From NCBI GenBank assembly GCA_945859605.1, contig OX243817.1, forward strand, positions 23,848,707 to 23,912,706: a DNA stretch of 64,000 bases, given 5' to 3'. Under the pieces are notes generated by a model. The model did not search any database. It saw only the letters and a program-made list of their open reading frames with translations, and had not been told where the DNA came from. A program made the position numbers and the translations under genes. Positions 1-11,699 of the stretch are shown piece after piece; positions within the stretch are counted from its first letter, which is position 1, and the number at the start of each line of letters is the position of its first letter. The stretch is from Lumbricus rubellus. Lineage: Eukaryota; Annelida; Clitellata; Crassiclitellata; Lumbricidae.

Positions 1-109
1 CAAGGTCTGTCGTGTCAAAATACAATGCGATGGCACAGCTCAAGATGCATGCGCACTTGTTAACCAACAGAGCATGGAACATGTAGTTGGTGAGACTATT
101 CACGTTCTA

Positions 110-480
110 ATTATACCCATCTGGCAGTATCTAATTGACACCATCCATATGGCAGCATCTTTTGGTAATATTTATTTGGCAGTATCTATCCGGCAATATC
201 TATTTAGAAATATCTGTTTTGTAATATTTGCTTGACAAAATCCATATGGCAACATACATTTGGCAATATCTATTTGGCAACATCTTTCTGGAAATATTTA
301 TTTAACAGTATCTATTTGGCAATTTCTATTTAGCATTATCTATTTGGTATTATCTATTTAGCAGCATCTATTTGGCAATGTCTGCTTAGAAGTATGCTAT
401 CTATAATTGGCAATATCTAAACGGCAACATCCATTGGCAACGTCTATTCGGTAGCATGCATTTGGCAACATCATCTATCT
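110..480. repeat. Degenerate tandem array of a ~14-16 bp AT-rich unit
   Basis: The motif 'ctatttggcaatat' recurs with small changes about twenty times. A weaker stretch of the same kind follows near 840-945. Open frames in this area are by-products of the repeat, and I see no gene. Repeat class is otherwise unknown. Confidence 0.7.
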
Positions 481-1012
481 CGCAATATCCTATGGTTATG
501 CTTATCCGGAAAATCGTGTCTGAAGTCTTAAAGTCGTTAATGCAAAGAATGGCTTCAGAGTTTACAGATCTTGGCCGTTTGATGAGACGACTATTAGTAT
601 CCTGATGGATGGTATGCACAGACGGAAGTAGAAATCTTATATGAGTGGCCGGATTAACTGAGAGACCTTTGAAGAAAATCCAAATTGAACATCCAATGAT
701 AATAAATCGAGTTCATCGTCACCGATGCAGCAACGCCGATGATGTTCTAAAGAACAACTTTCACAATCATTCAACAGTTCTCCCTGTATCGATATCCGTT
801 CTATTATTATCTTTCGGTCAATTCTGTCTGGTGAATATTAGGCTATCTGTATGGCCATATCGATCTGGCAGTTTTATTTATCTGCCAATGTCTATATGGC
901 AGCAGAATATATCTGGGAATATCCATCTTCCAAAGTCATTATGGCAATAAACTCATCTTTTTAAAAATCATATTTACCTGAAGTTTTTCATCTGTAAATA
1001 CCTGCATACCAA

Positions 1013-1400
1013 CAAAAAACAACCCACCAAAACACACTCGAAAACATATACAAAATACACACAAAAACGCACACAAAAACACACAAAAATACACACAAAA
1101 ACATACACAAAACACACCCAAAATACACAAAAAAACACACAAAACACACACATAAACACAAAAACACACACAAAATGTCGCAAATACACACAAAAATACA
1201 CACAAAAACATACATCAAAACACACACATAAACACAAAAACACACACACAACAATACACACAAAAACATACCCAAAACACACACAAAATACACACAAAAA
1301 CACACAAAACACACATACACACAAAATAACACACAAAATAGACACAAAAACGCACAAAACACACAAAAATGCACACAAAAACATACACCAAAACACACTC
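1013..1400. repeat. AC-rich minisatellite
   Basis: About 390 bp of interrupted 'cacacaaaaa' units runs almost without G. Long minus-strand frames rich in Cys, Val and Phe exist in all three phases here, which is what a simple repeat produces and not what a gene does. Confidence 0.85.
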
Positions 1401-1892
1401 GGAAACATCTATTTGGCATTAAAGAAATGGATCCTCCTCGTGTTTGATATTATATCTTATGATGCGTGACGTAAAAATCGGATGATTTAGTCCTCACTCG
1501 TTGGCAGGTATAGAACTTACAAGCATGTCTGTTAGAAAATCCGTGCGTATAGGAGACTATATGCGGCCTGTACCCGTGTCTGTACCTGCATACATGTATG
1601 TGCCTTTCTCTGTAACTGTCAGTTTTCCTTTGAGTCGCCTGCGATCAATCAAAATAAATGCTCAAAGGGCCTCACCGTGCATCTGATAAAAATCATGGAC
1701 GATGTTTTAAATTTTTACCAATAAAATTGCGGATGTTGTGCGAGACCCGATCAACTCTGACTTCAGTGGGAACAGTGGCTTTGATGGTTAACGACCCAAC
1801 AAGGATCGTCTGGATCTCGAGGACGACAAACATGGTTGCCACCTGCACGGTCGCCTGGTCATGCTGCACGCCTTGCTATGGATCATAAATTC

Positions 1893-2068
1893 TCTACTGG
1901 TTCACCACACTCCTCTATTGGTTCGCCCTACTCCTCTATTGGTTCGCCCTACTCCTCTACTGGTTCATCCTACTCCTCTACTGGTTCATCCTACTCCTCT
2001 ACTGGTTCACCATACTCCTCTACGGGTTCACCATACTCCTCTACTGGTTCACCATACTCCTCTACCGG
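1893..2068. repeat. 21-bp minisatellite, about 8 copies
   Basis: The unit 'tactcctctactggttcac' plus one base repeats about eight times with a few substitutions (tattg/tactg, cgccc/caccat). The length is a multiple of three, so two plus-strand frames stay open through it. I see no flanking evidence for a real gene. Confidence 0.85.
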
Positions 2069-2284
2069 ATACAGACCTATACCATAGTAGTTTGACAATC
2101 ACAAAACCACTGGGGATCGTGTTACTTGACCGACCGACTGACTGGGCGAAGGAGAGTTCTGAGGGACATGGGGAACGCGGACCAGGTTGCAATGCCTGCA
2201 CTGCGTGTAGCGTGAGGACAAAATGTTTATCAGCAACGTGACATTCAATCTTCCAGGAATTCCTCCACCACTCCTTCCTCCTCC

Positions 2285-2331
2285 CCTCCTCCTCCTCCTC
2301 CTCCTCCTCATCATCATCATCAACCACCAAC
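2285..2331. repeat. (CTC)n followed by (CAT)n microsatellite
   Basis: A run of CTC triplets passes directly into CAT triplets. It is short and interrupted. Confidence 0.8.
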
Positions 2332-2344
2332 TCCTCCTCTCTTG

Positions 2345-2957
2345 GAATGCACATCGCATGACTGTAATCGGAACTCAGCTAAAAGACCCGTACGATACCT
2401 AATGACCGCAGGTAACGAGGAGGAATACAAAAAAGTTAGTAGTGACTAAAGGTAGTGAGGTGTGCTGGGACTGAGGAATTTATTTATGGGCGTAATTAGA
2501 ATGATGCCAAATCACTCGTAACAAGTTCCGTCGCGTTACCATGCATGCAGCTGCATGGTTGTTACCATGCATGCAATTGCATGGTTTCGCCGTTTTGCGG
2601 TTCGACCACCCGCGTAATAAAACTAATCAGCCTAATTGAATGGGGGAGGGTGGGGTGGGATGGGGTGGGGCAACCTGCCCCTCGCTATACCGTGACCGTC
2701 AACATTAGTACTTGATTGAACTGAATACGTGATCCAGCGCACAGAGCACGATAAACTACTTGTGTATTCTATTATAGAAAACATGGATGCAAAACATGCG
2801 AATGCAAAAGAATGGCGATAAATATATAAATTATATATATTATATATAAATTCTCATATATATATATATATAATTATATAATTATATATTAATTAGATAT
2901 TCAGTTTCAACGTTAAGCCATAATACTGAATGCCTAGGCCTGATTATGTGAAATAAG

Positions 2958-2994
<37 letters not shown>

Positions 2995-3530
2995 ACCAGA
3001 ATTTTATGATCTTGTGGCCTAAGTCTAACTACACCTCTGGGTGCAATTAATACGCGGAAGTGATAGTAGTATGAGGAGGATGTGGGGGACGTTGTAGCGG
3101 TAATCAGGTCGTGAGTAGAAGTCGTTTTGCGATGGAATCGCGAACGTCCGACGAAATCATTTATTTATATATCAACTAATCAGGAATAGGAATTACAAGA
3201 AGTCAGCTGCTGCTGCTGCTGATGCTGCTGCTGCTGCTGTTGATGTGTCTTGTGTTGATGTGGATACAACAGAGGCTGCAGAGTTAACGACATCCATTTG
3301 GAACAACTTCTTTCAACGATTTCATTAGCTTTTCTTTTTCAACAGAATATACAAACAAGGCCGTGTTTAGGGAGATGGTTTGGGTGTTTGAACACCCGCC
3401 CCGAAATAAAAATAACATATAATTGAAATAATGTATTTACTAACACACGATGTAAGGACTAAGTGGATTTCATTTTGAAGATCTTATTTCTATGTGAAGT
3501 TTTTGTAACAGATTAGAACTCGACGATGAG
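2345..3530. other. Intergenic stretch with simple-sequence patches
   Basis: No convincing gene is visible. The stretch holds a duplicated 'catgcatgca' dyad near 2540-2585, a G-rich run at 2640-2671 that could form a quadruplex, TA-rich tracts at 2820-2895 and 2963-2992, and a (CTG)n tract at about 3206-3241. Confidence 0.6.
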
Positions 3531-3536
3531 TTACAT

Positions 3537-3602
<66 letters not shown>
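3537..3602. repeat. (ATG)22 microsatellite
   Basis: An uninterrupted run of ATG/GAT triplets. Open frames reading poly-Met or poly-Ser are artefacts of it. Confidence 0.95.
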
Positions 3603-3603
<1 letters not shown>

Positions 3604-3905
3604 CGATGTGTCATCAGGTATTAGAGATATATGCAAAACAATTTGGCTTAGTTTTTTTAACCACGGTGTATATATATGCATGTATTATAGCATGGACAAA
3701 AAAATGTAACCACTCGTAACCATCGTGTTTTGCCCCCTCCTGCTGCGGGCGCCCAAGCAGATAAAATAATTATAGTCTTTCATTTGATTGAGCAACTTCG
3801 ACATGAACTGCTAATAATATATCCTTCTAAATATCAAATTTCTTGTTTATAAAAACTTCTCATGATCAGTCCGCTGTATACTTGCAACCAGATAAAAGAC
3901 GCCTA

Positions 3906-3969
3906 CCCCTCCTCCTCCTCCTCCTCCTCCTCCTCCTCCTCCTCCTCCTCCTCCTCCTCCTCCTCCTCC
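3906..3969. repeat. (CTC)n microsatellite
   Basis: Uninterrupted CTC triplets, about 21 copies. The poly-Ser and poly-Gly frames across it are artefacts. Confidence 0.95.
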
Positions 3970-4862
3970 AACACACTGATCCATTTGTATAGCGCCAGCA
4001 TTTCCTTCCTCGATAATGCAACTAATCACGAAAAGGTCGGTTCTAGCAAAGCTATTAGGGTAAAGCAAAGAATAGCGTATACGTCGTTGACCGGGTGCTG
4101 ATTCCATAAGGCCATTCGGTCGGTCAGTCGTATTTCCTGCGTAATTAAGCGTAATACGATAAGCGAATATGGAATGTCGTTCCATTTTTCCACGAAGTCG
4201 GAAAAGGTAGAATATTGGCACCCGTTGAGTTGACTGGCGCAAATGACCGCCAAAAGCCTCAGTACACAAGTCATATGTGTGTAGGCCACATATGAATGCA
4301 ACGGCACACATAGACAATAGACATACATGTAGGCGCACGTAGGCCTATATGAACACATCGCAGAGGTAAGCTTTTAGGTCACGACAACTAAAGAATTTCC
4401 TCACGTAGAGCGTATGAATGAGATGGTCAGTGTTAATTCTATAGACGTCTCTCACACCCAGAATTGAGATCCACCAGAAAAAATCTAGAGGTATTGTTCA
4501 CATGCATATAAGTGTACAATTCCACCCCCACCCACCACCCTCCAAAAAACCCCACCACATTTCCTTTCCTTCCCAGAAAAAAATCGATGTCTCATGCTTA
4601 CATGTGTAGCCTAAATGTCACGTTTTCCTGGCCAGAATAAAAAAAAGGTCGTCAGAAAATTAAAATTTCCGGTCAAATGGTGTCGTCCTCTATTTGGCAC
4701 ATGGTGTTGGTAAAATGAGCAGTATAAAACGCGATGAGCGCCTTGCATGGCTGCCAGTCAGTTGAATTCGAATCCTGTAATAACTTGTCCGTTCATACTA
4801 CGATTTGGGGGCTAATCAATACTGCGGTGTGTGTCAGTTTGAAGTTAAACGAAGTTTATTAA

Positions 4863-5649
4863 CCCTCTCGCCCCGTAAGGCCGATATTTCGGCTTGACCG
4901 TCTTTATCGTATCCCCGTAAGGCCGATATATCGGCTTGATCGTCTTTATCTTATCCCCGTAAGGCCGATATTTCGGCATTACGTCTATACGTCATCCCCG
5001 CATAGTTTGTATAACGGCTATGGTAATTAGTTAGGTATGTTTATTTCAATCCAGCATTGACTCAGGCAGGAAGTGACGTACTTTTAGTATAATTGCGTCA
5101 CTTGAAGGTCAAATTCAAATGAGTTTCATGCAGTGGAGTAGCATAAATAAACACGACCACAGCCGTTGAAAATGTTGAAACGCAAAGTATTATATCTAGC
5201 AGTTCGAATGAAACATCTGTTGCGAAGAAAACATTTAGTTGAAAACGGTATACCCTTAGACAGGTATAGGCTACAGTGAGAATTACAGCCAGAGACAACA
5301 GTGGATATGAATCTGTTGAATCGGAAAGTGATGAGGACGTCACTACAACAAGCATTATTTGGTACATTCTTGTGCATTCGCGATGATGGCATAGCCTATA
5401 ATTATTGGGTGGTAAAGTGCAATTCTGGCACTAAAAATACAGTAAAGTGCAATTCTAGTGCTAAAATATTAGCTAGCTATCATAAACCTTTAATTATATA
5501 TCAGACTTCCTATCAGATACAATGAAATTTCAGTTTACATGCATTCCGAAGTTAGTGATTTTTTGCCAGGGAGCTCAGGGATATAGGCGTTTTCGCGTGG
5601 GGCGTTAGGGTTATCTCACTTTTGCTGTGGGAGCTCAGAGGCGATAGGG
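4863..5649. mobile_element. piggyBac-like non-autonomous element, 787 bp, TTAA-flanked
   Basis: The sequence begins CCCTCTCGCC and ends GGCGATAGGG, which match as inverted ends at 9 of 10 positions. It is flanked on both sides by TTAA (4859-4862 and 5650-5653). TTAA duplication and ends starting with CCC are the hallmarks of the piggyBac superfamily. Inside are three direct copies of a ~42-bp unit at 4871-4994, each with the palindrome 'gccgatatttcggc'. No transposase reading frame survives; a short acidic stretch (about 5291-5380, ESESDED) is the only piece that could be a coding remnant, and that is a weak guess. Confidence 0.7.
4871..4994. repeat. Three direct ~42-bp repeats with an internal palindrome
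   Basis: Each unit starts 'ccccgtaaggccgat' and contains a 14-bp dyad centred on ATAT/ATTT. They lie just inside the left end of the TTAA element, where transposase-binding subterminal repeats are often found. A related motif opens the element cut off at the right edge of the window (63968-64000). Confidence 0.8.
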
Positions 5650-5653
5650 TTAA

Positions 5654-7300
5654 TATAACTTTGATTTTACTTTCAGTGGAATGCCATTTATTAGTTGAAT
5701 GATTTAGATACAAGACTGACTAACTATTAATGAGTGGGATATTTTTGTCGCTGAGTATAATATATCTAGCGCATTAAAGGGTGTTGAAAGGTGCTATATA
5801 TCTATATAATATATATATATATATATATAACAATCTGTCTGGGTATAATGCTATCAAAGTAATGGTCGTGACTCGTGTATCATCAGCGATATCGTCTCTA
5901 ATTATAGGCGTCTCACTGATGCTATGCTGGTGATCTCTTTGTCAAAATATGCTCTCCGTTGCTTAATTAAATCACCAAAGACTGCATGTTTGCAATACCT
6001 TAGGCTACTTTAGACTGTGTAATCTATAGTTCACGGAGAAGGACGATAACAGGTATAGACCTGATTGGAGGGAACTCTTTTGTGTCGGCGCATTTGCCCC
6101 TAAGGCTGTTTTCGTGTCTTCGCGGATTCAATTTACTCATCTGTACTTTGAAAAGACGTCAGAACATACATGTAGATGATCTATTCATAGAGGTTTCCGA
6201 TAGATCTATAGTTGATGAAACCATAATAGTTTCTGTTCATCAAAACATCTCTAAGAACTTGGCTTTGATTTTTATAATCATAAACAAGGTGGTGAACAAC
6301 CGTTCTATATTTGCTCATGCTGGTTGGCGATACACAGTTTATAGCCTACACTCAATGAGCATGATGCTACGATCTTGTATAAATTTGCATTATTGAAGTC
6401 TAAGTTTACTTCAATGTGGGAAGACAAGAGAAATGTATTCAACGAGTAAACAGAAAAGGAAACTTTTTAAAGAGACTCTGCGTGTGGTTAATTATAAATC
6501 CAGCATTGTTATTTTTAGACTGCTTAATTGTTTGTGATCTGATGCTATTATTAGCCTACTGCCTACATGTCATCTGTCTCATTTAAGTGATGCAATGTAA
6601 AATTGCCGGACCCGAATTTTCCGCTGTGCTGCTTTAATAAATCTGACCTGTGTACATTTAACAGCTCTTAAAACGGTGCAACTTCTTTAACTAATTGGAA
6701 GCTAAAATACTAATGCAGCTATTGTTTTTTGTGTTTCGGTCTTAATAGTTTGTGGACACTTTAAGGTGCATGCAATAACGTCCTCTCAATACTTTGGACC
6801 GTGTTACACCTCCCTCTTCCAACTTGAGCCAGATATTGTCTAGTATTTTCAGGAGTTGAGAATATATAATATAGGCCTATATTATATTTTTATATTGATA
6901 TATAGCCTATATAGCCTATATATAATAGCCTATATTATTTATAAATCTATATATCAATGCGTACATATTTATATGACGCCCTTTCTATGTTTCTACATCA
7001 TGGTCATGCCATAAAAAGCGAAGCAGCGTATAGAACCTATGAGGTCTGACTGTTTTTACAGTTACTTGAGACGTATCGATTGCATGAACAATGAAAAGTC
7101 ACGGACTTGAAAAGCATTCCTTTAGGACATTTGACATGAGAACACTATCCTATGTATTGCAGGCTGTCTGTCCAGTTCGTATAGTTAAGATTTGTGTATT
7201 CTGTAATCTCCGTTCTTGTGAATTGTTTAAACTGCATAATTGTACACTGTAACCGGTTGCGGTCTGTCAACCTAGATTGTTTTAATAAAGAGAATATCAA
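5654..7300. other. Intergenic, no gene recognised
   Basis: AT-rich sequence with short TA tracts (5808-5829, 6862-6950). The longest open frame (6082-6396) shows no family resemblance that I recognise. Positions 7158-7288 carry a dispersed repeat also found at 18826-18965. Confidence 0.5.
7158..7288. repeat. Dispersed repeat, copy 1
   Basis: About 130 bp is shared in the same orientation with 18826-18965. Both contain 'gctgtctgt', 'gttaagattt' and 'tgcataattgtac' in the same order. The class is unknown. Confidence 0.65.
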
Positions 7301-7642
7301 TATATATACCGGGTGGCCCATAAAAAACGTTCCCAAACTTTGTTAACTTGGCAAAGATCTAATTCTAGAGATATAAAATATTAATTTACACCAAAATGTT
7401 AAGCAATCATTTCTGTGCACACATGTCACATTTTAAGAGAATACGTTTATTATATCACACTCTGCGGCAAGGTTATGACGTCGTACCTGTTAAAACATTT
7501 TGCACAAACCTACGTCATTAAAAACGTTCCCAAACTTTGTTAACCTGGCAAGCTGGCAATTAAACAATTTTGAAGATAAACTAAATCATAGTACATCAAA
7601 CTAATCACAATTCATATTTGTACAACACAGCCAAGTTTTAGC

Positions 7643-7698
7643 CCAAAATACTCAACCGTTTGAGAGAATTAAATTCTCTCAAACGGTTGAGTATTTTG
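7643..7698. repeat. Perfect palindrome inside the Tc1/mariner element
   Basis: Two inverted arms of about 27 bp ('caaaatactcaaccgtttga' and onward) meet with almost no loop at 7670. In RNA or single-stranded DNA this would form a strong hairpin. Confidence 0.9.
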
Positions 7699-7811
7699 TG
7701 ACTACTCCGTCTTCACAAGAAGACCTAATTACATCTCAAATTTTGTTGTTAGACCTGTATGACACATGGCCAAAATTTTGCACAGTTGTTTAATTATGAT
7801 GTTTTACCGTT

Positions 7812-8340
7812 TTACGCGAACAAATGTTTGATTGATACTCCGCCTTCTCTTGTAACGACCCTTAAACGCTGTTTCCACTGTCTTGTTGACTTCTGTATTT
7901 GTGTGTCGTCTAATAGAGACCATTTTACTTCAATGACCCGCTTAAGTTCGTCAGTATACATAGGCCTATTTAGAAACGGTTTTCTGCGATCAGCATACAT
8001 AAGCTCCTTTAGGGCGTTCCATAGTATAGGCCTACATAGCAGCCCAGAGGATTTTAGATCGGGAGAGTTTGGAGGCCAGGCATCACTGTGGATAAAATCA
8101 GGGATGTTTGCTTGAAGAAATTGCTGAGCCAATCTGCAACGATGTGAAGAAGCACTGTCTTGTTGAAAGACATCATTGTCATCAGGATTGAGTCTACGAC
8201 ATTCGGGAATGAGCTTATAGCGTAACAAGCCGACGTAATAGGCCTACTCTCCATTGACTTTTGTTTTCTGAGGATCAATGAAGATGATGTCTGTTTTACC
8301 GTGCATCAAAACTCCAGCAGATGCCATTAATTTTTTTAGA
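7812..8340 (-). pseudogene. Tc1/mariner transposase fragment (C-terminal half)
   Basis: The frame 7812-8228 reads DVFQQDSASSH and later WPPNSPDL, the hallmark blocks around the second catalytic Asp of Tc1/mariner (IS630-type) DDE transposases. Upstream, after an in-frame stop near 8240, the minus strand continues with LMHGKTDIIFIDPQ, another piece of the same family. The start and the N-terminal DNA-binding domain are absent. It is a dead copy. Confidence 0.85.
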
Positions 8341-8619
8341 GAAACGACTAGTCTCATGATAACGTCTTACTGGCGCAATTGAAGACTCGTTCGCGGCGAA
8401 ATAAATGACGTAGTTTTGTGCAAAATGTTTTAACAGGTAGGAATTATAACCTTGCCGAAGAGTGTGATATAATAAACGTACTCTCTTGAAATGTGACATG
8501 TGTGCACAGAAATGATTGCTTAACATTTTGGTGTAAATTAATATTTGATATCTCTAAAATTAGATCTTTGCCAGGTTAACAAAGTTTGGGAACGTTTTTT
8601 ATGGGCCACCCGGTATATA

Positions 8620-9925
8620 TATCAGATCTAGAGTATGCCAATTCACCTGAAGTTCCTCTGCGATTACAGGTGGCCTTGACGAACAATATGACAGGTTAAT
8701 AAAGAGACTCATATAATGCGTCTCAGAAAGTTTTGGGAGAATGTGTTACTCTACTTTTCGGCAAGTAGAAAGTCTTCATTGTGAAGAGGTGAATTTTTCC
8801 ATTCATGACCTCAGCTGTTTGAATTCACTAAAAGCATATATATTATATTAGAGTTCTTCTATAACTTTCGGTTTTTTATCCTTTCGCTCGTGAGTGCAAG
8901 CTTTCATGTCTTCCCTTGGCTGTTTCCATCATGCAAATGTAAAAACAACTCCACAGTTCTGAGTTTTCCCTGAGCAAGCAGCTAGACCATTAGATGTAGC
9001 CTATCATCAGAAGCGAGTAGGCCTAATGCAATGTAAAACTCAGCAATTATTCAGTGTTCGGTGAGGCGAGGAAATCTAATCCGCGAACGAGAGAATCGAA
9101 TGAATGGCAAATCCGCAGTGAGACGAGACTCTCGAGTCTATAGAGCAACACACACACACACACACGCGCGCGCGCACGCACGCACACAAAATGCATCTGT
9201 TAAACATATGCTATTGAAGAACACGTATACCCCTATTTTATTTTCTACGAATTGAATGGACTGCATGGCGGAAAGAGTCTGACTGACTCTCGTGTAATTA
9301 CCTTCTCACGACGACGGGTATCACTGACACAAAATAACCGACAGACTATATACCCAAAGAGACTAAAAGCAATATGCGACCATCTCATAAGCTTATCATC
9401 CGTTTTGTTCATTCATTCGGAAATTTATATAGCGTAGGCTAACTCAAATGCAACAGACTATAGTCAGCGGTGCAGGTGTTTCGAAAGGTACTTATTGCAA
9501 GGCAATTATGGACATAACTATGAATATATAAATAATGATGTCATTGTACAGAAAATTGACATTGTTGTGTTCGCATGATATTTTTCTTACATTAGAAGCC
9601 AGGCCTACCTAATAAAAGGCAAACTACCCTTCGTTCATTATGTACAGTGTTGGAGTTCTCAGTCTGGTAGTTAAGCATAATGTTCTTTTGTCCAAAATCA
9701 TTAATTATCTCTACAGTCAACATTGTTGAGCGTTTCAGTTTTCTTTAGCCTTGTTTTCGGTTCTCAGTTTATTTTTTACTTTATTTTGCTTTGTCACCAT
9801 ATTGTTGATCACTGTAGGCCTATGCTATATTTGCAAACTTTAGTCAAGGCCACCTCACATTATAAAATTTAATTGATTATTTGGAGTCATTCTTTTGCTT
9901 GCCCAGACCCCGGTTCTGTTACAAG
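8620..9925. other. Intergenic, no gene recognised
   Basis: Contains a (CA)n/(CG)n tract at about 9150-9187 and a truncated copy of the 'tttatatagcg' SINE tail at 9408-9437. No coding signal stands out. Confidence 0.5.
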
Positions 9926-9936
9926 ATGCCGACCAA

Positions 9937-10096
9937 CATGGGCGGAGTTTATCAGGGGCTAGGGGAGCTAAGCCCCCCCCCAAGAAGGCCCAGATTAAGC
10001 TTTTTACCATGAAAATGATATCTTTTTCCGGGCTTAGCCCCCCCCCCCTAAGAAGGCATTAGCCCCTCCAAGAACAGAAACGAAACTCCGCCCATG
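9937..10096. mobile_element. hAT-type MITE, 160 bp
   Basis: The inverted ends CATGGGCGGAGTTT are matched on both sides, and a perfect 8-bp target duplication ccgaccaa lies at 9929-9936 and 10097-10104. The core has two facing poly-C blocks ('agcccccccc'). An 8-bp duplication with ends starting CA fits the hAT superfamily. There is no coding capacity. Confidence 0.8.
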
Positions 10097-10400
10097 CCGA
10101 CCAATGCTGACAAAACCTTCGCTTCATGGTATGCTTGTCTAAATCACCCGGGTGGACATGTCACCGTCTGTTGCCTGTAACTAATAACTACGACCCAACC
10201 AAGACCGCAGCAATTCATTGACCAGTCAAAGAGAAAGAAGCGATTTGCAAACGACGTCTCTCTCTCTCGGTTACATACTACCGGATGTGTCACGCGTACA
10301 CAAGCACATGCCACGGTCCGACGACCATTTCCGGTGAGGGGATAGCGCCGGAAATTATGTGATCGTTGACGGAATTTACTTTGGCGTCTGCAGAGGAAAT

Positions 10401-10432
10401 ATGGCCGCCATACGACAGCAGCGGCGGCATCG
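10401..10432 (+). CDS. Very tentative first coding exon of an unidentified gene
   Basis: In a locally CpG-richer patch (about 10200-10450), an ATG opens MAAIRQQRRH and is followed at 10433 by a good donor, GTACGTGA. This has the look of a promoter-proximal exon. I could not find following exons with certainty. A link to the terminal exons at 24139-24634 is only a guess. Confidence 0.2.
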
Positions 10433-10653
10433 GTACGTGACCACAGATCCAGAAATAGAGAAATCTATAATATTTGCGGATGATCTATGGTCTGTACATT
10501 CAACGCATGGAAAACTATTCGATCGCTAGTATATTCGTAGGGTTGATAAGAAATGGCGAATAATTTCGGCGCCTGGTCGATATTTCTCTGTGTCAATATA
10601 TGTAGATTCATGCATACATGTTCTTATGCACGATACAGTATGAATGTATGTAC

Positions 10654-10870
10654 ATGTATGTATGTATGTATGTATGTATGTATGTATGTATGTATGTATG
10701 TATGTATGTATGTATGTATGTATGTATGTATGTATGTATGTATGTATGTATGTATGTATGTATGTATGTATGTATGTATGTATGTATGTATGTATGTATG
10801 TATGTATGTATGTATGTATGTATGTATGTATGTATGTATGTATGTATGTATGTATGTATGTATGTATGTA

Positions 10871-10901
<31 letters not shown>

Positions 10902-11108
10902 ATGTATGTATGTATGTATGTATGTATGTATGTATGTATGTATGTATGTATGTATGTATGTATGTATGTATGTATGTATGTATGTATGTATGTATGTATG
11001 TATGATTGTATGTGTGTATGTATGTATGTATGTATGTATGTATGTATGATTGTATGTGTGTATGTATGCATGCATGTATGTATGTATGTATGTATGTATG
11101 TATGTATG
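10654..11108. repeat. (TATG)n microsatellite, about 455 bp
   Basis: About 110 copies of the tetranucleotide, broken by TG runs and a few TATGATTG interruptions. Six overlapping open frames (MYVC.../YIHT...) are produced by it; none is a gene. Confidence 0.97.
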
Positions 11109-11446
11109 TGAGTAATATATGTATGCATCCATATATGATTGTATGTACATACACACGTGCGTATGTATGTATATAATACTGTGTATGTATGTGAGTGCGT
11201 GTTTAGAGTAGAGTTTTTAGTGATAGAGTAGACATCAGATGATGCAATATTAATCTCCTCATCCGTTGACGATTTAAATCCGTCTTCATCGCTGCAGCAA
11301 TTTTTTTTTGTTAGTTCACGATATGCATAATAATTTTACTTTATGATCATAGTCATCTGATTCTTAATCATGTGACGATTATATACGCTATGCTATGCAT
11401 TAATTGTTAGGTATCAGTCACAGTAAATCAAACTTCTCTCTTCTTC

Positions 11447-11695
11447 AGTCTTCTGCTGTTGAGCAGGTTTGTGACAGAGTCGACCTCGTGATCCCCTCCG
11501 ACCTCCGCCATCCCGCTCTGTCCTGCGCCTTCCTCTTGGTGGCACCATAATATGCGTCTCCATTGTCGAGATCACTCAGCATATTTAATCTTCTTCTGTC
11601 TCTTGTTGTCTTCCCCTCCATACGTCCCTCCAGCAACGTCACCAACATATACCCTCTCCTAAGTATGTGACCCAGCCACCGATGCTTTAGTAAAT
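11447..11695 (-). pseudogene. LINE reverse transcriptase C-terminal fragment
   Basis: The minus strand reads GHILRRGYMLVTLLEGRMEG, then a Gly/Arg-rich block and AQDRAGWRR before a stop. The same order of blocks is seen in the fragment at 43205-43560 and at the end of the LINE at 39265-40165 ([26 protein letters not shown]). This is the 3' tail of a 5'-truncated non-LTR element. Confidence 0.75.
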
Positions 11696-11699
11696 CAAA

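Larger units (their letters stand above)
7309..8613 (-). mobile_element. Tc1/mariner-type element with long inverted ends, TA-flanked
   Basis: The ends CCGGGTGGCCCATAAA and its reverse complement are flanked by TA on each side. Inverted similarity extends inward for roughly 200 bp (7309-7510 against 8410-8613). The minus strand carries the C-terminal half of a Tc1/mariner transposase. The N-terminal half is missing and replaced by the duplicated end sequence, so this copy is not autonomous. Part of the outer end (about 7518-7550) is repeated inside the left arm. Confidence 0.85.

Noticed and set aside
939..1419. Cys/Val/Phe-rich minus-strand ORFs
   Set aside because: Produced by the AC-rich minisatellite in three frames; no start context, domains or splice signals.
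10526..11156. Overlapping ORFs up to 200 residues (IHTYIHTY / MYVCMYVC)
   Set aside because: They are translations of the (TATG)n microsatellite in every frame; a tetranucleotide repeat without stops opens all frames.
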